From the NCBI GenBank assembly GCA_037576215.1, contig JBANDB010000009.1:2852001-2916000 (forward strand): 64,000 nt of DNA, given 5' to 3'. The DNA comes from Armillaria gallica. Lineage: Eukaryota > Basidiomycota > Agaricomycetes > Agaricales > Physalacriaceae. The notes beneath the pieces were generated by a model, which worked only from the letters and a program-made list of their open reading frames with translations, had not been told where the DNA came from and ran no database searches. This document shows, piece after piece, positions 45,726 through 55,690 of the stretch; position 1 is the stretch's first letter; the number at the start of each line of letters is the position of its first letter. The position numbers and the translations under genes are program-made.

Positions 45726-48700
45726 ATGACACCAACTCCGTCCACTCATACTTCCCCAAACAACCCCCACGAGACTTGCTCTCGAGCGTCTGATAGCGCT
45801 GAGAATGTCGGTCGTCCAAGTACACCTCCTGTCTCTGCAGACAGAGGTTCTATCCCTGCCACGCAGGTCGATAAGGGCGATACTGGTTTAGATAATGCTG
45901 AGAATTATGATCATTACAAAGCATCTCGCGCCTCCAAAGGCCGCGGGAGTCCTGTTCATGCCCCAAAGGCTGATAGTGACGACAGCGGCTCGAGTACATC
46001 CGACGACTCTGAGGATGATAATCATTCTAGAGTATCTCGTTCCAACGGTAGTTATCAGTCCGACGGCGCCCAGCAGCCAGAGGTCAATAACCCAACGCGC
46101 CGCCGCCGACGAAAGTCGAAGCGCAAGACAATGGGTATCCACCGTCCGGAATATGTCGTCAAAGGTGCGTCTTATCACTGCATGGCTTACCGTAAATCTT
46201 ATTTTTGAGTAAAGGGAGCGATCCATTCGACTACGAGCAAAAATTCCCCGAAGATAAGAAGTATGAGGAGATGGGACCGATGGCCAGGGTATGGAGAACG
46301 CTCCTTGAAGAGTGCGGGCCATTTGATTTGGAGATGGCGGAAGGATGGAGGGACGCCTTAGATGTTCTTCTCGTTTTTGTCAGTGCTCAAAGTGACTTGT
46401 CGTCGGCTTCTTTGCTTACACTAGACTGATAGGCTGGTCTCTTCTCGGCCGTGGTCACCACCTTCGTCGCTCAGACGTCACAGAGCCTGCAGGTCGACTA
46501 CGGCCAGGTGACAGCAACACTTCTCATTGAGCTCATTGATGTTCAACGCTCAGCTGCAAATGGTTCCCTTGTAAATAATGTCCCTCGTTCAGACCTCACC
46601 TTTCGTCCCTCGACATCCGACTCATGGGTTAATGGGTTATGGTTTACCAGCCTCTCCCTCAGTCTTGCCACTGCACTCTTTGCTGTTTTGACCAAACAGT
46701 GGATCCACCAATATATGTTGGTCCCATCAGGAACACCACATGACAGGTGTCGGTTGCGTCAGTTCCGCTATATGGGACTGCAGCGATGGGGCGTGGACTT
46801 CATTATTGGACTACTCCCTGTCCTCATGAGTGTATCACTTGCTTTGTTTCTAGTGGGCTTGATTCTCTTCATCATCCCACTTCGTGTGTTGATTGCATCC
46901 ATTGTTGGAAGTATCACCTTCATATCATTTGCTGCATACTTGATCACAAATTTCCTTCCAATCCTATACTCTTCATGTCCCTACAAGACACCACTCTCAC
47001 AGTACATGTTCCCTGTTTATGCCTATATCACACACAATGTCTCCTTTAAATGGATCAAACTTGGTGATGCCTCTGACAAGTCATCCTCAGAGTTGTCCTC
47101 ATTGCCAGAGCCAGTCACTCTCAAAGATGCTGAAATTGCTGCTGTCAAGCAGTATGCTGATGAAACAGATGTACATGCTCTGTCCTGGCTATATTCCATG
47201 TCATCCAACCCTAGTGTTCAGTACATTGTTGTACAGTCAACAAGTGCTCTACCACTCAAGTCTGTGGCATTACTACAGTGCCACATACCTGATCTTTGGC
47301 AGAGAGGCTATGATCCTCTTGAAGATCTTATATTCTCAAAACTAGAGAATAATAATTTCCATGTCCAGAAGGGCTGGTTGATCGTCTCACCCGAGTACCT
47401 CCGCTTCACAGATACCTGGAAATGTATCATCTTTTTCTGGTGATAGAATGTTAAAATCCTTAAAGGACTGCTTATCTCCAGAGGTCTATGCACAATTTCT
47501 GTGTTTGTTTTATAATGATGGTAAACAGATCCAGAAACTGCTTCTATCTGATAATCATACCTTTTTGCTTGAGCCTATTGTATGGGCATGTCTGCTTCAA
47601 AATTTCCTGTCATATTATTCATATGACCATGATATGATGCAGCATCTCTTTCAATTCATTCCATTCTATTATTGGAAGGCCACTTTGTTTACCCTCCTCT
47701 GGTTTATGAACAGAAAAAACAGGATGGAGCAAAAATATTTGATATTGCAACTTCTCACAAAAACTGTGAAGCAGTTAACTCTTGAGACTGCTATCAGTGA
47801 CTATCTGGCTCCATGGGTCAGAGACATCATGCAAGGTCATATCACTGACAGCATTTTTCATCCTGAAAACCCTGATGAATATCCTTCACCTCAGGATCCA
47901 AGACTTTGTCTTCTCTTGACTATGGCTGGTTCACCCTCAATTCAATGCATAGAAAAAGTCTTTTCTCAGGTCTTTTCAAACATTAAAACATTTATTGACA
48001 TCAATTCTTCATCCAAACCAATGTCTATCATAGATCTAACCAACCATCATCATGCTGTTCTGAAAGTGTTATACACCTTGGTATCAGCAGATCAATTTGG
48101 CACAGAGAGAGATGTATGTAGGATCCCAGTGTATGATCCTATTGCTTTTTCTGCACATGGTGCAATCATATCACCTCTACCCTCTTTCATCTGCCAAGAC
48201 TGGTGCACCCCAGACCTGGCTGCAAAGTTTGTCCAGCTTGCCTTGAAGGATGACACATGGCTTGGCTTAGATGAAGATAATGTTAACAATCCCACAAATG
48301 ACCTCATTCACCATCTCTTCTGGTGTCCACCTCTCATGAATAAAGCTTTTGAGTATGCTGCTGCTGAGCATCTCTTCCAAGCTGATAGAGTAACAAGGCA
48401 CTTCAATTCAATCCTTTCTCTGTTTATGATGCATCACAGATAATAAAACTATTTATTGATACACTTATGACACCATCCTCAAAATTGGATTCAACTATAT
48501 CTCAAAAGTTTTTAAAATATCTCTTCAAGCCTGACACTCTGTTTGCTGTCTGCATTCCTCTTGTTGAAATGGTTCAAGAGAGACTCTCTATAACCTTCTG
48601 CATCTTTGTCCCAAAGATAACACCACATGGCCAGATTGCTTAGCAAAGCTTCAGAAATTTGAATATATCCAGTAGTTATCATATCGTTCATATATACCTG

Positions 48701-48900
48701 GTATTCTTGCAGATCTTGCAACCTTTCTTAAAGATGGCAGTGGTCCATTTGGAAAAAAAGCTCATCTTCTCATGGAACAAATACCTCAACAGATGTCAGT
48801 TCAACTCCTGTCACTGCCAGCTCTTCAAAGAATCTATGGCATAGGGTTCAACAATACATTACTAAAAATACTGTCAATGAGGATGTGGCACTATCAAACT
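45726..48900 (+). pseudogene. DUF6535 membrane protein, frameshifted copy (unit 1)
   Basis: Copy of the intact gene at 56,804. ATG at 45,726, MTPTPSTHTSPNNPHE, then a Ser/Asp-rich region and a basic patch (PTRRRRRKSKRKTMGIHRPE). Exon 2 holds DPFDYEQKFPEDKKYEEMGP and ARVWRTLLEECGPFDLEMAE, the DUF6535 start. Exon 3 holds GLWFTSLSLSLATALFAVLT, VDFIIGLLPVLMSVSLALFL. Compared with the other copy a base is missing near 47,365 (FHVQKGWLIVS against the other copy's FPEGLVDHL), leading to a stop at 47,443. The correct frame resumes from ~47,448 (LKDCLSPEVYAQFLCLFYND) to ~48,440, where a second shift and stop follow (HHR). Downstream remnants reach ~48,900. Confidence 0.88.
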
Positions 48901-49155
48901 TGAATACTGGTATGGTATAAGGATCTGGCATGTAAAAAACCAATTTGTCACAGACATGGTTATATTATATTTGTTTATCAATTTAGAAGCAAGAGTAGCA
49001 CCACAACTATGAATACCTGTTGGAATACCATAAGCTTTCAGCATAGGTAGGTAGGTAGCATTTACCCTGATATCAAAAGAAATGTGAGTTTATAAAAGTT
49101 AAAACAGTCAAGACATGTTGCATCTTAGCAAGGTAAGTATCTGTATCAATGACCA
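48901..49155. other. Shared 3' flank of the DUF6535 copies (unit 1)
   Basis: About 250 bp of non-coding DNA recurring at ~60,090-60,360 in unit 2, with words such as AGAAATGTGAGTTTATAAAA and GACATGTTGCATCTTA. Homology between the two units ends here; in unit 2 PRP3 follows immediately. Confidence 0.75.
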
Positions 49156-49819
49156 ATATTTTCATAGCTATTTTCCCAGGTTACTACACAGGTATGCAAG
49201 TCCCATCCTACAATGCCTTATACCCTTAACTTTTTGCAAGATCACATGATACACATCTATGCTAAAGTCTTCCAATCATGGATGACCCTCCCCAATGGCA
49301 CATTTGAGGCAGGCAAGCTCTCCCATGTTGGGCAGTTCTTTTTAAACAACAATGTGAATCTTCAAGTCAATAATATGTCCCCCACCAACATATTCTCACC
49401 CTATCTCACTATCTGCCCCTTCCAGATGCACCCATACACTACAAACCCCATTAGAGCTGCACACCATAGCCATACAGTATGGTTATCGGTAACCATGATA
49501 TGGTATACAGGCCAAAGCCGAGAGGACCAAAAGGGCTCTTCATATGGAATGGTATATGGTGATTCCATCACCATCATAGGTCCTCAGATATGGCCATCCA
49601 ACAGTGTAATACAGCTTACTGTTGCATGTATGCAAACAGCCAGGCCACAGCATCTGTCGCATCCATCTCTCTCATTTCTGTACATGCTTTTGAGTGCCTA
49701 CATTGCCGCAGCAGCACCAGGACCTATTGGCTTTCCATTCCTGGACCCTCTCTCAACTCTATCTGATCTGGTTCAGCTTGTGAGTTGCTCAAGGAGTCTC
49801 AAAAATTTTGTGGAAGGAT

Positions 49820-49953
49820 TAGGGCTTTGCACTGTCACCATATAATACAGTTGTACGGGTACCGTTGTATGGGTACCGTAACCATACCGTCAAGAGATTG
49901 AGATGCACTGTATTGATGGCCGTCGATGGCCATATGTACGGTATGCAGCCCTA
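49820..49953. mobile_element. MITE-like inverted-repeat element, copy A
   Basis: 134-bp element with inverted ends TAGGGCTTTGCACTGT... and ...ATGCAGCCCTA. TA at both ends suggests a TA target duplication as made by Tc1/mariner-like elements. The interior has palindromic GTACCGTTGTATGGGTACC-like words. No coding capacity. Confidence 0.6.
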
Positions 49954-50183
49954 TATCGCATGGAGAGCGAAATTCAGCGATAACTCGGGGTGTAGCAGCC
50001 CAATACAGCACTATAACTTTCATTTCCATTCATTTTTGGGTCGTTTGTGACCCATAAGTGTTATTCTTATGTATTTGGAACCGATGACACATTCCTGCAA
50101 GTGTTAGGAGTGCCTTTTTGCAGTGAGAATCTCTTCTCTAAAGACAGTAACAATGTCAGATTGTATCAGAAAATGAGCTAGGT

Positions 50184-50353
50184 GGGCTTTGATGTCTATA
50201 CAGTATGGTTTCATATGGTTCTGATGCACCAAGCCCAGCACCTAGCATATGGCCGTATGCACGGCCGTGACGGATGTACTCATATGGTCCATATGCCATC
50301 GATGGTTTGGAGCTGACAGCTGTATACTGTATACGGTACAATGCGAAGCCCTA
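50184..50353. mobile_element. MITE-like inverted-repeat element, copy B
   Basis: About 170 bp, starting GGGCTTTGATG and ending CAATGCGAAGCCCTA, so the ends are inverted repeats of the same GGGCTT type as copy A. The interior is rich in ATATGG, CCATAT and GTATAC palindromic words. Start is less certain than the end. Confidence 0.5.
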
Positions 50354-51099
50354 GGAAGGATATCCTGTCCTAAAATAAAAGATACATGTAAGAGAAGTCT
50401 AGGAGTACAAATTTTAATGCATAACTCTCACTCATTACAGAGATATGGACTGTTTATTCACAAAAAATTCACCCAATTTTTGACTATTGTACCAGATGTT
50501 TTACCTCATTTTGAGCACTTTTTGAAAAATCTGACCAATTGTGTGACAGAAATACTATAAAATGCATGTCACACACCATATTGGGTGATCACATGACATT
50601 TCCCATGGGAGTACCCTGTATCATGGAATGAAATCCTGGAGACTCCTTGGAGTTGCTGAGAGTGTCATTGAGAGAGTTGTGCTATCAGTGGAGATCAAGG
50701 TATGTTTTTTTGAGCCTATACTCTTTGACTATCTCTCTGACACGTCCCAAACAGTTTCATGCTAATATTCCTTACATATTGATGCCTTTTTCTGAATCTT
50801 GCCATCTCTGTAGCTGCCTGGCCAATGTCAAGCCCTCTGCTGGTGCATGAACTATTCCAACCAATTTTATTACACTCAGATAGCTGCTAAAATTATCATA
50901 ATTATACTGGCACTTGTGCTTTCTTGGTGTTCCAATTCCTCCTAACATATGGTTGACCATCCAGCTTGTAAAAAATGGAAAGGTAGCCATTTTCTCTATC
51001 CTTCATTCATGCAAATTGACTTTGATATATTTAATCCTACATGTACATTCGTAAATGGCCATCAACAGCCATAAGGTATCTGTACTGACACCGATAAGG

Positions 51100-51201
51100 T
51101 TTGAGACTTCAGTTGACAGTACAGTATATGGATGTTTCCATAACCAACTGAGACCGTGACTTTATGGCCATATACCGTATACGGTACAGTGCACAGCCCT
51201 A
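51100..51201. mobile_element. MITE-like element, copy C (3' part only)
   Basis: Ends ACGGTACAGTGCACAGCCCTA, matching the right ends of copies A and B, with TATACCGTATACGG just upstream. A matching left end was not found, so it may be truncated; the start given is approximate. Confidence 0.4.
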
Positions 51202-51690
51202 AACCCCATCAAAGACACTATTGGTCACACATGGAACTGGCATGATTCACTAAATATCTTTGAGGACTTGCAAGGTCTGGAGGGGGAATATGATCTCATG
51301 TTCAGGTCATTTTCATGGATTACCTGCACTCAGTGTGCGATTCCATTGTGTCGGCTTCTTTTCCATTGCTAACAGCATGTGATTTGATTATAGATTGCAT
51401 TTACTCAGTGTGGTCATTGACCAGGGTCTTACAGGGTTCATCACAATGGGCATCAATACAAGCGTTGAGGCCGATATTTGGTGGAAGGGCAAGCTTGAAG
51501 CAAATACTTGTATACAGCATGTAAGATTATGTGGTATAGACTCATGTATTGCGCATAGTGTGCTCAGATTTGACAACGTATAACGTACTAAAACTGGTGA
51601 GGCCACCTACAGTCTTTGAGATGCTGTCGATAGATAGAATCAATGTCATTGATTAGATGCTTGCCGTCAGGGTTATCCATGACCATCACA

Positions 51691-52500
51691 GATAATGACG
51701 AGGACGACGAAAAGGTCGATTTCTCGACGAAGGGAGGAGCAACAGTGAAACGGAAAGCAAAAACTGTTTATTGAGACTACTACTGTACACGGTGTAACAA
51801 AAAGAAGAGAATGAATTTCTCGAAGATTCACCTAACACAAAATAACACACGGGTGGTGCTCCAAAAACCCGTAAGTCAGCAGCCATTCTGCCTCGTAGGT
51901 TTATAATTTCCCTGCCCCGAAGGTATTCGCAAAATGTACAAACGGTAGGGGGCTTCCTCCCGTTTGCACGCCGGCCAAGCATAGTCTCCCGTTGAAATCG
52001 TTCCAACGGGAAACCGAGGCGTGCCAATGTGGGTCCGATTTACCCAAAAAACAAATAGAATGACTGACCTGCAAGTCATTCAGTATGCCAAAAGCCAATG
52101 CACCTACCTTTGAAGAGACGTCAACGAGCTGGAATATAAGCAAGTCAGAATCGCGTGTAAAAGAAATCAAAAGCAAGCTTACCTCGGGCAAATCCAAACT
52201 CTCCATATGAGTCAAACACCCACGCCGTCACCCACGCCGTCACCCAACCCCGCGTCGCCCTCGACAGACGGCGGCTATTTAATCAGCCGCGACGGGTTCG
52301 ACGGGGTTGAGCAAAGGCATAGGCTGGTTGACTCCTCGTTGTTGAGATTCATGCAGGGTCGAGGCGAGTCTGGAAATGCTTCGTAAGTTGATGTTGTGTC
52401 TGATGGGAACGGAAACTTACCATGTTCTTCAGCCCAGGGGGTACACAGATGAATAGGCGGCCTGTGAGCACAGAACATCACAAAGGAACGGTGGAGTGAA
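51691..52500. other. Gene-poor part of the unit 1 insert
   Basis: Short minus-strand frames only (for example 51,901-52,215, with SSKVGALAFGILNDLQ). I recognise no protein family. It may be the downstream part of the repeated-exon region at 52.5-53.5 kb. Confidence 0.4.
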
Positions 52501-53460
52501 ACATACCACTTGCATATTTCCGAGTACTTGTCCTGGAATTACTAATACTTCGAATTGTTGTTAGTTTGAAGGAAACATAAATCCTGCTCGTCGGACATCG
52601 ATAGGTCGTGGTGACATGTAGGTCGTCCCAGTGATGAGGACGTCGTTCTCGAGTCAGACAGCTGAATACAATCAATTAATGATGAAGGCAACTGCTGACA
52701 TGACAGCGACGTACCTTGGGCTTCGGTGTCTTCGAGCTCCACACTTCCTCATCTCCTTGCTCGCCGGACATCGATACGTTGTGGCCCAATATTCGACGAC
52801 CTCGATGGCTGTCAGATCATTAGAGTACAAGTCTGCAACTAAACATTAGTGAGAACATAGTTGTAGATGATGCTTACATACCTCGACACCGTGTCCCTGC
52901 TCGCCGGATGTCTAGTTAAATAATTAGAACGCAGTCGTTGACAACGCAGACATGTACTTTCCGCACCATGAATACACTCCACCACCTCGAGGACATCATG
53001 CCATTCCTCGCCGGACGTCGATACATCGCATAATACCCCTCCCTCCTTCAATATATCCATAGTCATCCTTGAGCTTGAGGCCTTGAGGGAAGATGGTGAA
53101 CGAGAGAAGGGCGCCGAAGGGAGCAGGGGTGGGGGATATCCAAGATCTCTTCCTCGCCACTGACACTCTGCTCGCCGCCGAAAGACGATTTGTCGTCTCG
53201 CATCAAAAATCGGTGATCCACGCGTATCCACCTGTCCCGTTTGCATTGCCCTATCCACGGCTCCATGTTCATGGCGGTAAGGTCTTCGTGACTACGTTAT
53301 TGAAGGACTGTAATGAAGAGAATGTTGTGAGACACGGAATGGAAAGGAAGCGGAGATGGGAGAGGATGGCCGAGGTAGGAAACGTCCTCCTCCCTGACGT
53401 CGACACCTTGCTCGCCGGAAGACGATGGGTCGTCTTCGGCTAAAACCCATCCCATCCGCC
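52500..53460 (-). repeat. Repeated exon-like module (SSGEQG motif), unrecognised gene
   Basis: Six diverged copies of a ~20-25 bp core (plus strand CTCGCCGGACATCGATACG-like) at about 52,585, 52,762, 52,897, 53,005, 53,170 and 53,412, spaced 108-243 bp. Read on the minus strand they encode related acidic words: DDPSSSGEQGVDV, DDKSSFGGEQSVSGEEE, STSGEEWHDVLEVVE, SGEQGHGVE, MSGEQGDEEVW, MSDEQDL. Several are flanked by plausible GT and AG splice sites, so this could be one gene built from duplicated short exons. I know no family with this motif; the gene limits and function are unknown. Confidence 0.45.
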
Positions 53461-53742
53461 TATGCCGTCAAAACAAGAATCGTGATCCACAGTCAGCCGA
53501 CTCAACCCCGTCCCTGGTCCCGTGCTAGTATCCTCCCTCGAAGCCTGGTAGCTGACTCAAGCCATTGTTTGTAACTCGTTGTGAGATCTGGAAAGGGAAT
53601 GGCGTCCTCAACACCATCGTGCACAGCACTGTATAGCGTAGGGTACCGGGGATGGTGGTAGCCAGCCTGCGGGGATGTGGATGTGATGGGTGGATGGAGA
53701 GGGAGGAAAGTCATGGCTGCATGTCCGTGCACTCGACACGGA

Positions 53743-53903
53743 GAACCAAACGGGATAATCACCTTGGGAAAGAAGGGCACTCACAGCATCACTAAAGAAA
53801 GAATTAGTCAATAAACTGTAAGCACAAGTATAAACCACCTTTTGAGTTTCTTGTTGCTGCCACTTGCTTCGCCGTTACTTTCCAGTGGTCGCTTCTTATC
53901 CAT
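53743..53903 (-). pseudogene. 5' fragment of PRP3 (unit 1)
   Basis: Copy of the first two exons of PRP3 at 62.6 kb. ATG at 53,903 gives [20 protein letters not shown], followed by the same intron and the DAVSA exon start. Homology with unit 2 ends around 53,743, so the rest of the gene is missing. Confidence 0.85.
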
Positions 53904-53927
53904 GGTGGAGTGTCAAGAGGGTAAGTG

Positions 53928-53935
53928 TGACGTCA
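53928..53935. promoter_or_regulatory. TGACGTCA site between the PRP3 and MRPL16 fragments (unit 1)
   Basis: Palindromic CRE/ATF-type site followed by an extra CGTCA, at the position equivalent to the site at 62,632 in unit 2. Confidence 0.5.
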
Positions 53936-53946
53936 CGTCACCTGCA

Positions 53947-54093
53947 ATGTTTTCCCTCTCGTCCATCACCTCCCTCCTCCGGCCCTCCCTCTTCCCCTTC
54001 CGCTCGCCCATAACCCTCCTCACCCGGTCCCGTGGTCAACTAGCGCCGCAAAAAGTCAAGTACCTCAAGCGGTCTCCTCCATACCCGCCTTGA
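53947..54093 (+). pseudogene. 5' fragment of MRPL16 fused to the ALG6 3' end
   Basis: ATG at 53,947 starts MFSLSSITSLLRPSLFPFRS, nearly identical to the MRPL16 presequence at 62,646, up to VKYLKR. At 54,071-54,073 the sequence switches to the antisense of the ALG6 3' end, adding SPPYPP and a stop at 54,093. This is the tandem duplication junction; the 48-residue frame is not expected to work as a ribosomal protein, though it keeps a mitochondrial targeting-like peptide. Confidence 0.88.
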
Positions 54094-55690
54094 CGCTCCC
54101 TGCAAAGAAGACGACGGCCCACAAATCAGGATACCGCGCAGGGGCAGGGATGAGGAGTTCTGCGAGGTGGAGTGTGACCGCGGCTGCGTAGACGCCCACA
54201 GACAAGAGTTTGACAACGTCCCGCTTGTCGAATCGCGCGAACGGGTTGGATCCCACGAGACGGTTCCAAAGGAGGAGAGTGGCGATGTACTGGAGTCCGA
54301 GGCCGTCGCGTTTGAGGAGAGGCCACATGCTGAATGCGGCGGTGTTGCTAAAGAGGGTGATCCACTCGGATTTTGTGGTAAGCATGAGAGCAGGAAGGAG
54401 GGGGACGAGGATGGTCTTTTCGTGGACCTGGAAGCTGAAGAGGAAGAAAGCGAGTGAGCTGGTAAGGAGGGCGTACGGGAGAAGGCGGGGTTCTGGGGCT
54501 TGGGCCATGAGGAGGACGGCAGGGAGGAAGGCGAGGACGGTCAGGACGGTCGAAAGGCGCACGAGGGTTTGGACGGAGAGTAGCAGGCGCCATTTGATGA
54601 GGACATTGGTAAAACACCAAAAGTTGGCGACCTTGTCTTCGAACAGGCCACGTGCAAAGGGGAATATACGGTGGATTGCCTGAGGAAGGGTGGAGAGAAA
54701 GGGAGCAAAGACGAGGAGAAAGGTGGCTGTGGTGACGGCGGCGAGTTTGTGGAAGAGGAGCGGTGTCTGGATGCACGTGGCGAGGAGGAATATGCCAATG
54801 GCAGGAGCATAGTACAGCGCCATCTGCTTGAATGAAAGAGACAGCGAAAAGAGAACAGCGCCGACAAGATAGCGCTTGTTCACAAAGGCACAGGCGGCAA
54901 GCAGAGTAAGGCCAAGCATCACAGAGTTGTACTGAAAGTGGCCAAAGTCGATGAGAAGCAGACACGGATTGGCGAGGGTGGCAAGGATAGACGCTGACTA
55001 CAGCGAGTCAGACAAGAACATACGGAAAACAAGAAAACATACCCTTGCTCTCGAGCTGGCAGACCCGGGCCGACAACGCGCCCACCACACCACAGCCGGG
55101 ACCCACACCACCGCGTCGAGCACTACCACCGTCAACCGCATAAACAGCTTCAGGCCCTCGCTCTCGATGCCCCGACTCGTATCCAGCGCAAACCACCTGC
55201 TGTTCCCGACAAAGCCGCACAGCCAGCTCACATACGCAGTCAGTGGTGGGTAGTCCAACCCCCACCACTCCAGCTCGTACCAGTACCACTCCCTCGGTGG
55301 TAGGTGCAGTGTAATCTCCATCCAATGCCTCTGCGCCTCAAAGTCGCCATACATTGGCGGTGTACCCTGCCCAGAATACGGTCCCAGGCCCACCAGTAAT
55401 TTGATCAGCGTCGTCGCGGTGATTGTGAGCAGCAGTGGGTGGTGTTTCACTAGCCGACGTGCTGCAGTGGACGGGGCATGTGGGGCGGAAGGAGGTGCTA
55501 CGAATCGGACGGACGTGGGCGATGCTGCGCGCGACGATGCTGGAGATGGGTCTTGGTCGTACAGCCACAGCGGGAGATGTCGTCTTGGGCGTGGTGCGTG
55601 CAGTTCTGGACCTCGGAGGGAGGCATATCGAGGACGGGCAGGCGATATTGGGGACGGAGTCGCCGAGGATGCCCGCCGTACATCATGCAT
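54065..55690 (-). CDS. ALG6, second copy with truncated C-terminus and shifted start
   Basis: Paralogue of the complete ALG6 at 43.3 kb, open in both exons. The original start reads MADVDA and then a stop because of a small insertion; translation can begin instead at the ATG at 55,690 (MHDVRRASSATPSPISPARP). The catalytic loop (YGDFEAQRHWMEITLHLPPR, GLDYPPLTAY) and the helices are retained. Near the C-terminus two in-frame deletions (24 and 9 bp) remove part of the last helix (DLWAV-VFFA-GSVKAGMEE). The duplication junction then cuts the tail, giving ETA and a stop at 54,065. About 50 residues of the complete copy are lacking. Frame preservation across the deletions hints at retained function, but the copy could equally be decaying. 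Confidence 0.85.

Larger units (their letters stand above)
49156..51690. other. AT-rich unique segment replacing the PRP3 body in unit 1
   Basis: Gene-free as far as I can tell, more AT-rich than its flanks, with many ATATGGCCATA-like and GTATACGGTA-like words. Plus-strand frames at 49,213-49,845 and 50,249-50,560 are open but match no family I know. It carries small TA-flanked inverted-repeat elements (listed separately). Confidence 0.5.
43447..54071. repeat. Unit 1 of a tandem segmental duplication
   Basis: Segment that recurs in diverged form at about 54,073-62,770 in the same order and orientation: ALG6, shared intergenic DNA, DUF6535 gene with ~300 bp of 3' flank, then the 5' ends of PRP3 and MRPL16. 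Homology with unit 2 is lost from ~49,155 to ~53,740. Unit 1 ends inside MRPL16 codon ~42, fused to the second ALG6 copy. Confidence 0.9.

Noticed and set aside
49213..49845. 210-codon open frame in the AT-rich insert taken as a gene
   Set aside because: Composition is low complexity with the same ATATGG words as the neighbouring elements, and no domain or splice structure supports it.
52585..53440. Repeated cores read as a CRISPR array
   Set aside because: Spacing varies from 108 to 243 bp, the repeats are diverged and coding-like, and the genome is eukaryotic.
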